Position numbers and translations under genes: made by a program
Source: Caballeronia catudaia
GTDB taxonomy: Bacteria; Pseudomonadota; Gammaproteobacteria; Burkholderiales; Burkholderiaceae
DNA: 35,008 nt
Direction of reading: 5' to 3'
Assembly: GCF_001544755.2 (NCBI RefSeq)
Contig: NZ_FCOF02000057.1
Coordinates: 1-35,008, forward strand
The notes under the pieces: model-generated
Databases searched by the model: none
Told to the model about the DNA's origin: nothing
What the model saw: the letters and a program-made list of their open reading frames with translations, nothing else
Part shown: positions 16,151 to 24,642 of the stretch, one piece after another
How the letters are laid out: each line of letters starts with the position of its first letter
Numbering within the stretch: position 1 is the stretch's first letter

Positions 16151-16911
16151 ATCTTCAACTCCGTAGGCTGTTGATGGATACGCGGACGCAGACCCGCGTG
16201 GAGCCACTCGACTAGGCTCACGATGTCATATACCGGTACACCGAAGCGCGCGGCGATGAGCGCCGAATACGGCGCGAAATTCGCGCATTCGCTGACGATC
16301 GCGCCGACGTCCCGATGCTCGTCGATGAGTCGCCCGGCACAGTCGAGGATGTCCTCGGCCTGCTCATCGAAGCTCACCTGCGCCGCGTTCGTGAGGTTGT
16401 TCTGGAAGAAGCGCGATGCTTCAGGCAGGCCCGCGACCGGCAGATCGTGCGGCGCGTGCGCCGCGAGCAGATGCGCGGCGGTGAGCGCCGAGCGCTTCGC
16501 CGTCAGCACGCCCACTCGCTGGCCGGGGCGCAGAAGGCTCGCGGCCAGCGGAATCTGCAGCAGGCTCGACGTCGCCACGGGAACGGCGCACCGCGCGGCA
16601 AGCGCTTCCTGGAACAGGACGAGAAAGCCGCAGCTCGTCGTGATGGCGTCCACGCCAAGCCGTGCGAGTCCGTTCGCCGCGTCGACGAAGCGCTCGAGCA
16701 GCGGCGCGGCGGCCTCGCTGTCACCGGCCGCGGCGGCCATCGCCTGCGGTCCGGTCACGCCCTCCACCAGCGCGTACTGCACGGGGAAGGGCCACGTCGC
16801 GCCGTGTCCGATGTCGCCGGGCAGGCGCATGAATCCCGTATCAAGCATCAGGATACCGATGCTCACGCCATGGATCGTACGTGCCCGCCGCGCGGGAGAG
16901 TTCGCACGCAT
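16147..16911 (-). CDS. Asp/Glu/hydantoin racemase family protein
   Basis: This 254-residue protein belongs to the cofactor-independent Asp/Glu/hydantoin racemase superfamily, which uses two cysteines as acid and base. Both are visible in the expected settings: AITTSCGFLVLFQ near the middle and AIVSECANFAPYSALIA toward the end. Other family features are the N-terminal IGILMLDTGFMRLPGDIG, the central RVGVLTAKRSALTAAHL and the C-terminal VYDIVSLVEWL. ATG 16911 was chosen because it lies 2 bp after the substrate-binding-protein stop; an in-frame ATG at 16935 would overlap that gene. The stop overlaps the hyuA TTG. It could racemise the substrate of HyuAB, or act as a maleate/arylmalonate-type isomerase or decarboxylase. 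Confidence 0.85.
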   Translation of the reverse strand: MRANSPARRARTIHGVSIGILMLDTGFMRLPGDIGHGATWPFPVQYALVEGVTGPQAMAAAAGDSEAAAPLLERFVDAANGLARLGVDAITTSCGFLVLFQEALAARCAVPVATSSLLQIPLAASLLRPGQRVGVLTAKRSALTAAHLLAAHAPHDLPVAGLPEASRFFQNNLTNAAQVSFDEQAEDILDCAGRLIDEHRDVGAIVSECANFAPYSALIAARFGVPVYDIVSLVEWLHAGLRPRIHQQPTELKI

Positions 16912-16913
16912 GG

Positions 16914-17936
16914 TCAGTTGATGAAGCAGTTGCAATCATTGAGCGACGGTGCGATCGGAAGGTTCAGCGCCTTCATCTTCGCGCGATTGATGATCGCCAC
17001 GTAGTCGTCCTGCTGCGGCCGATAGATCGCAAGCTCAGAAGGCTTCGTGCCATGCAGCATCTTCACGGCAAGCTCGGCGGCGTGCGCGCCCTGCGACTCG
17101 TAGGAGGGCGCATAGGCGACCGCGACGATGTCGCCCTTCTTGATCATCTCGTGCTCGGCGCTGATGATCGGCACCTTCATGCGATCCGTCACCGACGCGA
17201 CCGCCGGCAGCGACGACTGCACGAGATTCGAGCCGATCGCATAGAAAAAGCCGACGCCCTTCATGGTGGCCGTGCGCTGCGGAACGTCCACGGTCGAATC
17301 CACGGAAGTCGCGATCATGTCGAGCCCGGCCTTGCTCGCGGCTGTCCTGAGGCTCGCGATCGCGGCGACGTCGTTGACTTCGCCTGCGTTATACAGCACG
17401 CCGAACGAGCTCGCCTTCGGGAACACCTTCCTGGCGAATGCGAGCACCGCGTCGTAGTCCGTGACGCTCGCCGTGCCGGTGATGCGGTCGCTGCCATGCG
17501 CCCAGTCGGGCACGAGACCCGCGGCGACCGGATTGGTCACCTGCGTGAAGACGAGCGGCACCGAGCGGTTCGACACGTTGCGCACCGAGGCCTGCGCGAC
17601 GGGCGTCGTCACGGTGAGAATCACGGCGGGATGCTTCGCGACAATCTGCGCGAGCGTCTGCGGTATCAGGCCCGGCGTGAAGTTCGCGTCGCTGTAGACG
17701 TACTCGGCGTTCTTGCCGTCGACGTAACCCTGCTTGGTCATCTCCTCCTTGAAACCCGCGATCGTGCGGGAGAGCGCGGGATGCGGCCCGAAGTTCGCGA
17801 TGCCGATCACCGTCGTGGCCTGGGCGGCCGCGCCGCTCGCATGAATGAGCGCCGCGGCCGCGGCGAGCGCAGGCAGTTTGCGCAAGAGCGACGAGAGACA
17901 TGCGGCGATGCCGAATTGAGGAACGAGTGGACGCAT
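16914..17936 (-). CDS. ABC transporter substrate-binding protein (TrpX-like, PF04392 type), copy 1
   Basis: This 340-residue periplasmic ligand-binding protein has an N-terminal signal sequence: a hydrophobic alanine-rich core LPALAAAAALIHASGAAAQA, with cleavage likely after AQA. The mature part begins VIGIANFGPHPALSRTIAGF and contains YVYSDANFTPGLIPQ, PVAAGLVPDW, SFGVLYNAGEVND and GSNLVQSS. The family includes the streptococcal tryptophan-binding protein TrpX. It is clearly paralogous to the gene at 22769-23809, down to the shared tail DC-x-CFIN. It is the first gene of the leftward operon and has no permease or ATPase of its own beside it, so it may share the transporter encoded at 23839-25559. 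Ligand unknown. Confidence 0.88.
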   Translation of the reverse strand: MRPLVPQFGIAACLSSLLRKLPALAAAAALIHASGAAAQATTVIGIANFGPHPALSRTIAGFKEEMTKQGYVDGKNAEYVYSDANFTPGLIPQTLAQIVAKHPAVILTVTTPVAQASVRNVSNRSVPLVFTQVTNPVAAGLVPDWAHGSDRITGTASVTDYDAVLAFARKVFPKASSFGVLYNAGEVNDVAAIASLRTAASKAGLDMIATSVDSTVDVPQRTATMKGVGFFYAIGSNLVQSSLPAVASVTDRMKVPIISAEHEMIKKGDIVAVAYAPSYESQGAHAAELAVKMLHGTKPSELAIYRPQQDDYVAIINRAKMKALNLPIAPSLNDCNCFIN

Positions 17937-18127
17937 GGAGTGGAACCTGAAGTGGACGGGAGCGCTCGGTTGACGCCCATTGTGTAAAGAAGCGGCGCGC
18001 GCGGGCAGACCGACGACCCAAACAAGTCCGATTGCCTATTTATTTGGGCGTCTCCCCTCGATTCGCTGCCCATGCCGCTGCTCAGCCGCACATGAACCGC
18101 GCGATGTCGGGCCTCAGCGCGGCGGAA

Positions 18128-18147
18128 CATGCGGGTTTGCCCGCATG
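18128..18147. promoter_or_regulatory. Perfect 8-bp inverted repeat, candidate operator or hairpin
   Basis: CATGCGGG (18128-18135) and CCCGCATG (18140-18147) are perfect complements separated by TTTG. The position, near the middle of the divergent intergenic region, suits a regulator-binding site or an RNA hairpin in the porin leader. No poly-T follows. Confidence 0.45.
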
Positions 18148-18173
18148 CGCTCGTGGCGCCCGCTAGTCATCCG

Positions 18174-18190
18174 ATCCTCAATTGGAGGAT
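18174..18190. promoter_or_regulatory. Operator-like inverted repeat ATCCTC-N5-GAGGAT
   Basis: ATCCTC (18174-18179) and GAGGAT (18185-18190) flank a 5-base AT-rich spacer (AATTG). The half-site spacing is about one helical turn, as for many dimeric regulators. It lies about 145 bp before the porin start. Confidence 0.4.
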
Positions 18191-18334
18191 TTCGGTTCTA
18201 ACTTTTTTGACCCGATTGTCGGCCGGCGTGCCGGTTTTTAATCTCCGGATCTGGCGCTCGCATCCATGCGCCGCTTCACCGCACTCGAGACCAGGTTCGA
18301 CTCCACATCATCACCGCCTACACGGGATAAAAGC

Positions 18335-19480
18335 ATGAAACGAATTTGCCCTGCGATGCTGCTGCTTACATTGGCCACCGCCGCACACGCCCAGACATCA
18401 TCGTCGAGCAGCGTTACGCTGTACGGCGTCGTGATGGAAGGCCTCATCTACACAAACAACTCACTGAAGGGCCCGTCGGTTTCGACGGCCAACGGACCGA
18501 GCCGCTGGGGTTTCAAAGGCGTGGAAGATCTGGGGGGCGGGCTGCGCACGATCTTCACGCTCGAAGGCGGCTTCAATCCGAACACCGGCACGATGTCGCA
18601 AGGCGGCCGCGAGTTCGGCCGTCAGGCGTTCGTTGGTTTGCAGTCGGACACGTTGGGCACGCTCACCTTCGGGCGCCAGTACGACTTCACGCAGGACTGG
18701 CTTGCGCAGTATTCGGCGCCGTATCGCTGGAACGGCTACGCGGCGACGGTCGGCGACAACAACAACTTCAACTTCCAGTTCCGCACCAACAACGCAGTGA
18801 AGTACGTCTCGCCGAACTATCGCGGACTGCAGGCTGGGGCGATGTACAGCTTCGGCGGCGTCGCAGGCAGCTTCGGCAATCAGAGCGCAACGAGCTTCGG
18901 CCTGAACTACGCGAGCGGCCCGCTCTCGCTTTCGGCCGCGTATATGCGGATGAACCATCCGTCCGTGGCAGCGAGCGAAGGGATCTGGAACACCGCGCTC
19001 TTCCCGTCGATCTCGGCGCAGTCGCCCACCGTCTCGTATGCGCTCGCGCCGTCGAGCATGGAAATCTACGGCGGCGGCGGCTCGTATGTGCTCGGACAAA
19101 CCACCCTCAGCCTAGTCATCACCCACAGCCGCTACGACGACCTGGGCGTCGCGCAACTGGGCCTCACGCACGGCCGCGCGGGCTACACGAACATCGAAGC
19201 GAACGTGAGCCACTATTTCACGCCGGCCTTCCAGTCGGCGTTCGACTACGTCTACACGCTCGGCAAGGTGCAACCGACCGATTTCTCGCCGAAGTATCAT
19301 CAGTTTGTGCTGGTCAACAACTACTTCCTGTCCAAGCGCACGGCGCTCTACGTCGACGCGATCTTCCAGCTCGCCGCGGGCGACGCGCAGCACGCGAACA
19401 TCGAATATGCAAGCAGCGGCGGCGCGTCCACGAGCAAGCGTCAGCTCGCGGTGACGGCGGGCATCTTCCATCGCTTCTGA
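18335..19480 (+). CDS. Gram-negative porin (OmpC-like general/specific porin)
   Basis: This 381-residue outer-membrane beta-barrel porin belongs to the Burkholderia/Neisseria type. The signal peptide MKRICPAMLLLTLATAAHAQ is followed by the typical first strand SVTLYGVVMEGLIYTNN. Other typical features are SRWGFKGVEDLGGGLRTIF, REFGRQAFVGL, LGTLTFGRQYD, alternating hydrophobic barrel strands, the YVYTLGKV strand and the C-terminal AVTAGIFHRF ending in Phe, as needed for BAM recognition. ATG 18335 is chosen because it starts the signal peptide; a weak GGGA lies about 10 bases upstream. It is the first gene of the rightward transcript, so it probably supplies outer-membrane entry for the compound handled by the cluster. 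Confidence 0.92.
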   Translation: MKRICPAMLLLTLATAAHAQTSSSSSVTLYGVVMEGLIYTNNSLKGPSVSTANGPSRWGFKGVEDLGGGLRTIFTLEGGFNPNTGTMSQGGREFGRQAFVGLQSDTLGTLTFGRQYDFTQDWLAQYSAPYRWNGYAATVGDNNNFNFQFRTNNAVKYVSPNYRGLQAGAMYSFGGVAGSFGNQSATSFGLNYASGPLSLSAAYMRMNHPSVAASEGIWNTALFPSISAQSPTVSYALAPSSMEIYGGGGSYVLGQTTLSLVITHSRYDDLGVAQLGLTHGRAGYTNIEANVSHYFTPAFQSAFDYVYTLGKVQPTDFSPKYHQFVLVNNYFLSKRTALYVDAIFQLAAGDAQHANIEYASSGGASTSKRQLAVTAGIFHRF

Positions 19481-19493
19481 GCGAACGCATTGC

Positions 19494-19511
19494 GGGCGGC
19501 CGGCGCCGCCC
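19494..19511 (+). promoter_or_regulatory. Intercistronic GC hairpin after the porin gene
   Basis: GGGCGGC (19494-19500) and GCCGCCC (19505-19511) pair perfectly around CGGC, between the porin stop and the next start. There is no poly-T tract. Such hairpins can stabilise the upstream mRNA or attenuate read-through, which would allow much more porin than downstream enzyme. Confidence 0.5.
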
Positions 19512-19529
19512 ATTCACGAGGATGGTCAA

Positions 19530-21224
19530 GTGCTAAATAACATGTTGCCGACGCCGCGCGAAAGCCGCAGCGGCGCGGCGATCCTGGCCGATACGCTGCG
19601 CCAGTTCGAAGTGTCCGTCGTCACCTTCATTCCGGGCGAGGGCATTCTGGAGCTCGTCGACGAACTCGCAGTGCGCGCGCCGTCGATTCGCCTGGCGAGC
19701 TTTCGTCACGAAGCCGGTATGACATTCGCGGCGCAGGCCATCGGGCAATTAAGCGGCCAGCCAGGCGTCTGTCTGGCGGCGCGCGCGCCTGGTGCGCTCA
19801 ACGCGACGCTCGCGGTGCATACCGCGCATACCGACAGCGCGCCGCTGGTGATGATCGTCGGGCAGGCCGCCATGGGCGCCGCGGAGCGCGAAGCGATGCT
19901 CGGCGTCAGCCATTTCCATCAGGTGTTCGGCCCGCTCGCCAAGTGGGTCGGACTGATCGAATCGGCGGCGCGCATTCCTGAAATGCTCTCGCGTGCCTGG
20001 CACGTCGCGATGTCGGGGCGTCGCGGGCCCGTCGTGCTGGTTCTGCCCGAGGACGTCTCGCGCGAGCTGGCCGAGGTCGCCGATCTGCCGCGTCCGTCGC
20101 CGTCGGCCGCCGCCCCCGCCGCACCCGACCTCGCGCACTTCAGAGCCCTGATTGCGGCGGCACAGAGGCCGCTCATGATCATCGGGGGCACCGGCTGGCA
20201 AAACGACTCGCTGCTCGCCCTGACCGAGCTCGCCGACACGCACGGCGTGCCGCTCGCGACGACCTACCGCCGCCGCGACCTGATCGATCATGCGCATCCG
20301 AACTTCGTCGGCGAAATCGGGCTGGGTATCGACCGCGCACTCGCTACACGCATCGTCCAGGCCGATCTCGTGATCGTACTGAACGGGCGACTCGGCGAAC
20401 TGAACACCGTCGGCGCGGGCGCCTTCAGCGGCTTCACGCTCTGGACGCCGCCGCGCCAGTCGAACGTGCTGGTGCACATCCACGCGGAGCCGGCGGAGCT
20501 CAACGGCGTCTATTGCGCGGACCTCGCGATCCCTGCCGATCCGAACGCGTTCGTCGAGGCCTGGGCCGATGCTGCCGCCCGGAATCCGGAGTCCGACGCG
20601 CCCAATGCCGAGCGCGCTGCGTGGCTCACCGCGGCGCGCGCGGAGCGCCTTGCTTTCGCCAGCACAGGGAGTTGCCCCGGTCCGCTCGATCTGCGCGTGG
20701 TCTACGCCACGCTCGACGCCGCGCTGCCCGACGATGCCCTCGTCGCCTCGGGTGCGGGTGCCTATGCAATGTGGCCCCAGCGCTATTTGCGGCATCGCCG
20801 GCCAGGCACGCAATTGGGGCCGAAGAGCGGAGCGATGGGCTACGGGCTGGCCGCGGCGATCGGCGCGGCGCTCCTCGCACCAGCCCGGCGGGTGGTTGCC
20901 GTGGCGGGCGACGGCTGCTTCATGATGCACGCCGAGGAGCTGGAAACCGCCGTGCGGCTCGGAATCGATCTGCTCGTGATCGTGGTGAACAACCGCTCGT
21001 ATGGCGCGATCGACAGCGCCCAGCGCCGCCAGTTCGGCCGCACCACCGGCACAGCGCTCGGCGCGATCGATTTCGCTGCGTTCGCGCGCGCGTTGGGCGC
21101 GCACGGCGAGAGCGTCGAGACGACCGACGCGTTCACGCCCGCGCTTCATCGTGCGATGGACGCAAGCGGTGTCTCCCTGATCGAACTGCGCGTGCCCTCC
21201 GACGTGACCAAGCCTGTCGGCTAA
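19530..21224 (+). CDS. ThDP-dependent enzyme of the acetolactate synthase/benzoylformate decarboxylase superfamily
   Basis: This 564-residue protein has the three-domain layout of 2-oxoacid decarboxylases and synthases: an N-terminal PYR domain with the ThDP-activating glutamate in FRHEAGMTFAAQA (Glu61), a central TPP_M domain (about residues 190-340) and a C-terminal PP domain with the ThDP/Mg motif GDG (460-462) ending NN (487-488). GTG 19530 is preferred because GAGG at 19518-19521 is well spaced; ATG 19542 is possible. The sequence lacks an obvious acetolactate-synthase signature I can name, and no small subunit is nearby. A likely role is decarboxylation or carboligation of a 2-oxoacid produced in the pathway. 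It sits between the porin and the FAD enzyme. The exact reaction is unknown. Confidence 0.85.
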   Translation: MLNNMLPTPRESRSGAAILADTLRQFEVSVVTFIPGEGILELVDELAVRAPSIRLASFRHEAGMTFAAQAIGQLSGQPGVCLAARAPGALNATLAVHTAHTDSAPLVMIVGQAAMGAAEREAMLGVSHFHQVFGPLAKWVGLIESAARIPEMLSRAWHVAMSGRRGPVVLVLPEDVSRELAEVADLPRPSPSAAAPAAPDLAHFRALIAAAQRPLMIIGGTGWQNDSLLALTELADTHGVPLATTYRRRDLIDHAHPNFVGEIGLGIDRALATRIVQADLVIVLNGRLGELNTVGAGAFSGFTLWTPPRQSNVLVHIHAEPAELNGVYCADLAIPADPNAFVEAWADAAARNPESDAPNAERAAWLTAARAERLAFASTGSCPGPLDLRVVYATLDAALPDDALVASGAGAYAMWPQRYLRHRRPGTQLGPKSGAMGYGLAAAIGAALLAPARRVVAVAGDGCFMMHAEELETAVRLGIDLLVIVVNNRSYGAIDSAQRRQFGRTTGTALGAIDFAAFARALGAHGESVETTDAFTPALHRAMDASGVSLIELRVPSDVTKPVG

Positions 21225-21250
21225 ACGTATTCAAGTTTCGAATTCAAACG

Positions 21251-22627
21251 ATGAGCCATCCTCTTTCCGATCAACACGTCGCGGTCGTCGGCGCGGGCAT
21301 CGCCGGGCTGACGGCGGCCCACCGTCTGCAACAAGCCGGTGTGCGCGTGACGGTCTTCGATGCACAGCCGGTCGTCGGCGGACGTATGGGAGATCGCCGC
21401 GAAGGCGATCTCGTGTTCAACAGCGGCGCGCGACTCGTGTATCCGTTCGGCCAGGCGTTCAACCGGCTTGTCGCGGAGCTGTCGCTCGATGATGCGCTGG
21501 TGCCGCTGCACCGGCTGAGCGCGCAATGCATCGGCCCCGGCGGCGAGCACACCATCGAACTGATGCCCTCGCCGCGCTCGCTCGCTACGCCAGGTCTCGC
21601 CGCCGGCGAACGCCTGCGACTTGTCACGCACGCGCTTTCGATGCGCCGCCTGAAGTCGCGCGTCGACCCCGACTGGGCGACGAGCGCGCTTGTTGCCGAT
21701 CCTCGGCTCGATCGCATCACGCTCGCCGAGTACATCCGCGAGACCCTCGGGCCAAACGTGCTGGCGCGAATGGTCGAACCGGTGTTTCGGGCGACGCGAA
21801 GCTTTAACCCCGAGACGCTCTCGGCGCTCTTCTATGCATCGACGGTGCCACACATGATCGGCGAGACCACCGTGCATACCTTGAAGGGCGGCATGGGCCG
21901 GGTCTGTCAAGCGCTCGCCGCGCAACTGACCGTACGCACCGCAACGCCCGTGCGCACCATCCAGCGCGGCGCCACGGGCGACGGTGTCGACCTGACGCTC
22001 GCCAACGGCGAACACGTGAATGCCGACTACGCCGTGTGTGCGGTGGAAGGCTCGCTTGCGAAGTCACTCGTCCAAGCGCCGACGAGCGCCGAGCGCACCA
22101 TGCTCGATGCCGTGCGCTACAACGCACTCGGCGTCGTGCACTATGGCTTCGCGCTGCCGCTGCCACCGAAAATGAACTTCGCGATGCGCGGTCAGCCCGG
22201 CAGGATTGCGACGTACCAACAGTTGCCCGCCGCGCCCGGCAGCGGCCGCCCGCTTAACCAGATCTATTGCCAGCTCACGCCAGAAGCCGCCGACGAAGCT
22301 GCGCGACGCGGCCTCGAAAACGAGCTGGACGTGCTGGTGCGCGAAGAGCTGCGCGCGCGTATTCCCGATTTCGACCGGCATGTGGTCGCGGTGGCGAACC
22401 AGTGGATCCCGCGCAAGCTGCCGGTGTTCTCGCCGGGATATGGCGCGCGCGTGGCGAATTTCTTGGCTTGGCAGGAAGACTACCGGCAAGGCGGCGGGAG
22501 CCCGATCGTGTACTGCGGCGACTGGCTCTCGCAGGCGCTCCTGACAGGCGCGTGCGCGAGCGGGGAGCGAGCCGCGAAGATACTTGTTGCACGTATGCAG
22601 GCAGCCCTTACCTGCGCGAGCGCCTGA
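21251..22627 (+). CDS. FAD-dependent oxidoreductase, amine-oxidase/protoporphyrinogen-oxidase fold
   Basis: This 458-residue flavoprotein has an N-terminal dinucleotide-binding motif, VVGAGIAGLTAAHRLQQAG (residues 12-30), continuing to VFDAQPVVGGRMGDR with the R-G-R/GGRM pattern of amine oxidases and PPO-like enzymes. A substrate domain lies in the middle (around TLAEYIRETLG and HTLKGGMGRVCQAL). The C-terminal FAD motif is VYCGDWLSQALLTGACASGERAA. No signal peptide or membrane anchor is seen. It lies 26 bp after the ThDP enzyme, without a strong ribosome-binding site. It is a candidate amine or C-N/C-C oxidase feeding the ThDP step. Heme synthesis is unlikely as its role, since no heme genes are nearby. 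Confidence 0.82.
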   Translation: MSHPLSDQHVAVVGAGIAGLTAAHRLQQAGVRVTVFDAQPVVGGRMGDRREGDLVFNSGARLVYPFGQAFNRLVAELSLDDALVPLHRLSAQCIGPGGEHTIELMPSPRSLATPGLAAGERLRLVTHALSMRRLKSRVDPDWATSALVADPRLDRITLAEYIRETLGPNVLARMVEPVFRATRSFNPETLSALFYASTVPHMIGETTVHTLKGGMGRVCQALAAQLTVRTATPVRTIQRGATGDGVDLTLANGEHVNADYAVCAVEGSLAKSLVQAPTSAERTMLDAVRYNALGVVHYGFALPLPPKMNFAMRGQPGRIATYQQLPAAPGSGRPLNQIYCQLTPEAADEAARRGLENELDVLVREELRARIPDFDRHVVAVANQWIPRKLPVFSPGYGARVANFLAWQEDYRQGGGSPIVYCGDWLSQALLTGACASGERAAKILVARMQAALTCASA

Positions 22628-22768
22628 AACTTAGGCAAAACGCAGTGAGTTGTAGCGAAACGGCAATTGCGCGGCGCGCTTTAATGACGTGCGAACCATC
22701 AGTGATAAAACATTGCAGACCTGCCGCCGCGCCCGTAATGAAATTTCGATCGAACTTTCGGAGTCAAC

Positions 22769-23809
22769 ATGGAGATGAGCATGAACAGAAATGGGCGCGT
22801 CAGCGCGGCCTGCCGTCTGGCCTGCCGCAAGCTGTCGTCGGTGCTCGGTGCGGCCATGATAGTCGCGCTTGCATCGGCCGGCGGGCCGGTGGCAGCGCAA
22901 ACGCCCTCCACGACAGTCATCGGCATCGCGAGCCTCGGACCGCATCCGTCGCTCGCGAAAACCATCGAAGGCTTTAAGCAGCAGATGGCGAAGGAAGGCT
23001 ATGTAGAAGGCAAGAACACGAGCTATGTCTACAGCGACGCCAATTTCACGCAGGCGCTGATGCCGCAAATGTTTTCCCAGATCGTCGCGCAGCATCCGTC
23101 GCTGATCCTGACGGTGACGACGTCGGTCTCGCAGGTAGCGCGTTCGGCCGTCGTCGATCCGAAAACCCCGCTCATTTTCACCGAAGTCACCGACCCGGTC
23201 GCGGCCGGCCTCGTGCCGAACTGGAAGCAGGGCGGCGAGCGCTTCACCGGCTCGTCGGACCTGCAGGACTTCGATGCGGTGCTCGCGTTTGCCAAGAAAG
23301 CGTTTCCTGGAGTGAAGTCGTTCGGCACGCTCTACAACGCGGGGGAGGCGAACGACGTCGTCACGACGAAGGCGCTCGAAGCCGCCGCCCAGCGCGCGGG
23401 CCTCGCCTTCCGACCCGTCAGCGTCGACACGGTCAACGACATCACGCAGCGCGCGCAGCTGCTCAAGGGCGTGGGCTTCGTCTATATCACCGGCTCGAAT
23501 CTCGTGCAGTCCGCGATTCCCGCGGTGGCCGCGAGCATGCAGCGCCTGAAGATTCCCGTGCTCAGTTCAGAGACCGAAGCGATCAAGAAGGGCATGGCCA
23601 CGGCGTCCTATGCGGTTTCGCTGGAGTCGGTGGGCGCGAACGCCGCGAAGCTCGCGGGACGTGTGCTGAAGGGCGAGAAGACATCGGCGCTGGCGCCCGC
23701 GATGCCCATGGCCGGGGACTACGTGATGTCGATCAGCAAAAGCCAATTTCAGGCGCTGGGCCTCAAGGTGCCTGTCGAATTCGAGGATTGCAAGTGCTTT
23801 ATCAACTAA
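22769..23809 (+). CDS. ABC transporter substrate-binding protein (TrpX-like, PF04392 type), copy 2
   Basis: This 346-residue periplasmic binding protein has a signal sequence (VLGAAMIVALASAGGPVAAQ) and a mature part starting TTVIGIASLGPHPSLAKTIEG. Conserved blocks shared with the gene at 16914-17936 include YVYSDANFTQ, DPVAAGLVPNW, DFDAVLAFAKKAFPG, LYNAGEANDVV, KGVGFVYITGSNLVQS and the tail DCKCFIN. It has a good ribosome-binding site (GGAG at 22760-22763) before ATG 22769, and a 141-bp upstream gap that could hold its own promoter. The ATPase gene follows within 30 bp, so this is the binding protein of a complete ABC importer. Confidence 0.9.
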   Translation: MEMSMNRNGRVSAACRLACRKLSSVLGAAMIVALASAGGPVAAQTPSTTVIGIASLGPHPSLAKTIEGFKQQMAKEGYVEGKNTSYVYSDANFTQALMPQMFSQIVAQHPSLILTVTTSVSQVARSAVVDPKTPLIFTEVTDPVAAGLVPNWKQGGERFTGSSDLQDFDAVLAFAKKAFPGVKSFGTLYNAGEANDVVTTKALEAAAQRAGLAFRPVSVDTVNDITQRAQLLKGVGFVYITGSNLVQSAIPAVAASMQRLKIPVLSSETEAIKKGMATASYAVSLESVGANAAKLAGRVLKGEKTSALAPAMPMAGDYVMSISKSQFQALGLKVPVEFEDCKCFIN

Positions 23810-23838
23810 GCGGCCGCCGTGCGGCGAAGGTCACCACG

Positions 23839-24642
23839 ATGCGCGAGCGCCCCATACTCATGCTGTTGGCAGAGAAGATCTGCAAGACGTTTCACCCGGG
23901 CACCGTCGACGAGCGTATCGCTCTATCGGACGTTTCGTTAAAACTGCACGCCGGCGACTTCGCCGTCGTCGTAGGCGGCAACGGCGCGGGTAAATCGACG
24001 TTCCTCAATTTGCTGGCAGGTGAGGTGACGGCGGACAGCGGCACCATCACCGTCGGTGGCAGTGACGTGACGGCGCTGCCCACGCACCGGCGCGCGCGGC
24101 ACATCGCACGTGTGTTTCAGGACCCATCGGTCGGCACCGCTGCGGCGCTGAGTCTAGAAGAAAACCTCGCGGTGGCGAATCGGCGCGGGCACAAGCGCTC
24201 GTTCAGCCTCGGGCTCACGCAGTCTTTGTCCGAGGAGTTGCGGGCGCGCATCGCGTCGTTCGATCTCGGGCTGGAGAAGCGCATGAAGACCAAGGCGTCG
24301 CTGCTCTCGGGCGGCCAGCGCCAGGCGCTCTCGCTGCTGATGGCGGTGCTGCAGCGTCCCGAGCTGCTGCTCCTCGACGAGCACACGGCCGCTCTCGATC
24401 CTCGAACGGCCGCCATCGTTATGCGGGTGACCGAGCAGGTCGTGCGTGAGGCGAGTCTCACCACGCTGATGGTCACGCACAACATGCAGCATGCCATCGA
24501 TTACGGCAACCGGCTCATCATGATGCGCGACGGTCGCATCGTTGGCGATCTATCGGGCGACGCGAAACGCGCGATGACGATCGAGAAACTGGTGGCGACC
24601 TTCAATGACGAGCCGGCAACGGCACTTACGGTGAACTCATGA
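23839..24642 (+). CDS. ABC transporter ATP-binding protein
   Basis: This 267-residue nucleotide-binding subunit of an importer carries Walker A GGNGAGKST at residues 46-54, a Q-loop in RVFQDPSVG, the signature LSGGQRQALSLLM, Walker B LLLLDEHTAALDP and the switch histidine in MVTHNMQHA. ATG 23839 follows GAAGG at a suitable distance; an in-frame upstream codon at 23788 lies inside the preceding gene and is rejected. The stop overlaps the permease start as ATGA. Its partners are the substrate-binding protein upstream and the permease downstream. This is the layout of the trpXYZ-type amino-acid transporters. Confidence 0.92.
   Translation: MRERPILMLLAEKICKTFHPGTVDERIALSDVSLKLHAGDFAVVVGGNGAGKSTFLNLLAGEVTADSGTITVGGSDVTALPTHRRARHIARVFQDPSVGTAAALSLEENLAVANRRGHKRSFSLGLTQSLSEELRARIASFDLGLEKRMKTKASLLSGGQRQALSLLMAVLQRPELLLLDEHTAALDPRTAAIVMRVTEQVVREASLTTLMVTHNMQHAIDYGNRLIMMRDGRIVGDLSGDAKRAMTIEKLVATFNDEPATALTVNS

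Larger units (their letters stand above)
17937..18334. promoter_or_regulatory. Divergent promoter region between the two arms of the locus
   Basis: These 398 bases separate the leftward substrate-binding protein gene from the rightward porin and must hold both promoters. They contain a perfect hairpin (18128-18147), an operator-like repeat (18174-18190) and a CCGGC/GCCGG stem followed by five T residues (18223-18239), which could act as a weak attenuator before the porin. An AT-rich patch is at 18034-18049. No confident -35/-10 pair was found. No regulator gene lies within the divergent locus; the nearest is the AraC-type gene at 27943. Confidence 0.6.

Noticed and set aside
16151..16207. Longer hyuA start at ATG 16207
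   Set aside because: It would overlap the racemase gene by 60 bases. TTG 16150 gives a 4-base overlap, a Shine-Dalgarno sequence and a family-typical length.
19749..21149. 466-residue minus-strand frame opposite the ThDP gene
   Set aside because: It is very Arg/Gly-rich, lacks any motif and lies antisense to a gene with clear ThDP motifs.
20513..21250. Upstream extension of the FAD oxidoreductase frame
   Set aside because: It lies within the ThDP gene in another frame; the conserved FAD-binding N-terminus starts at ATG 21251.
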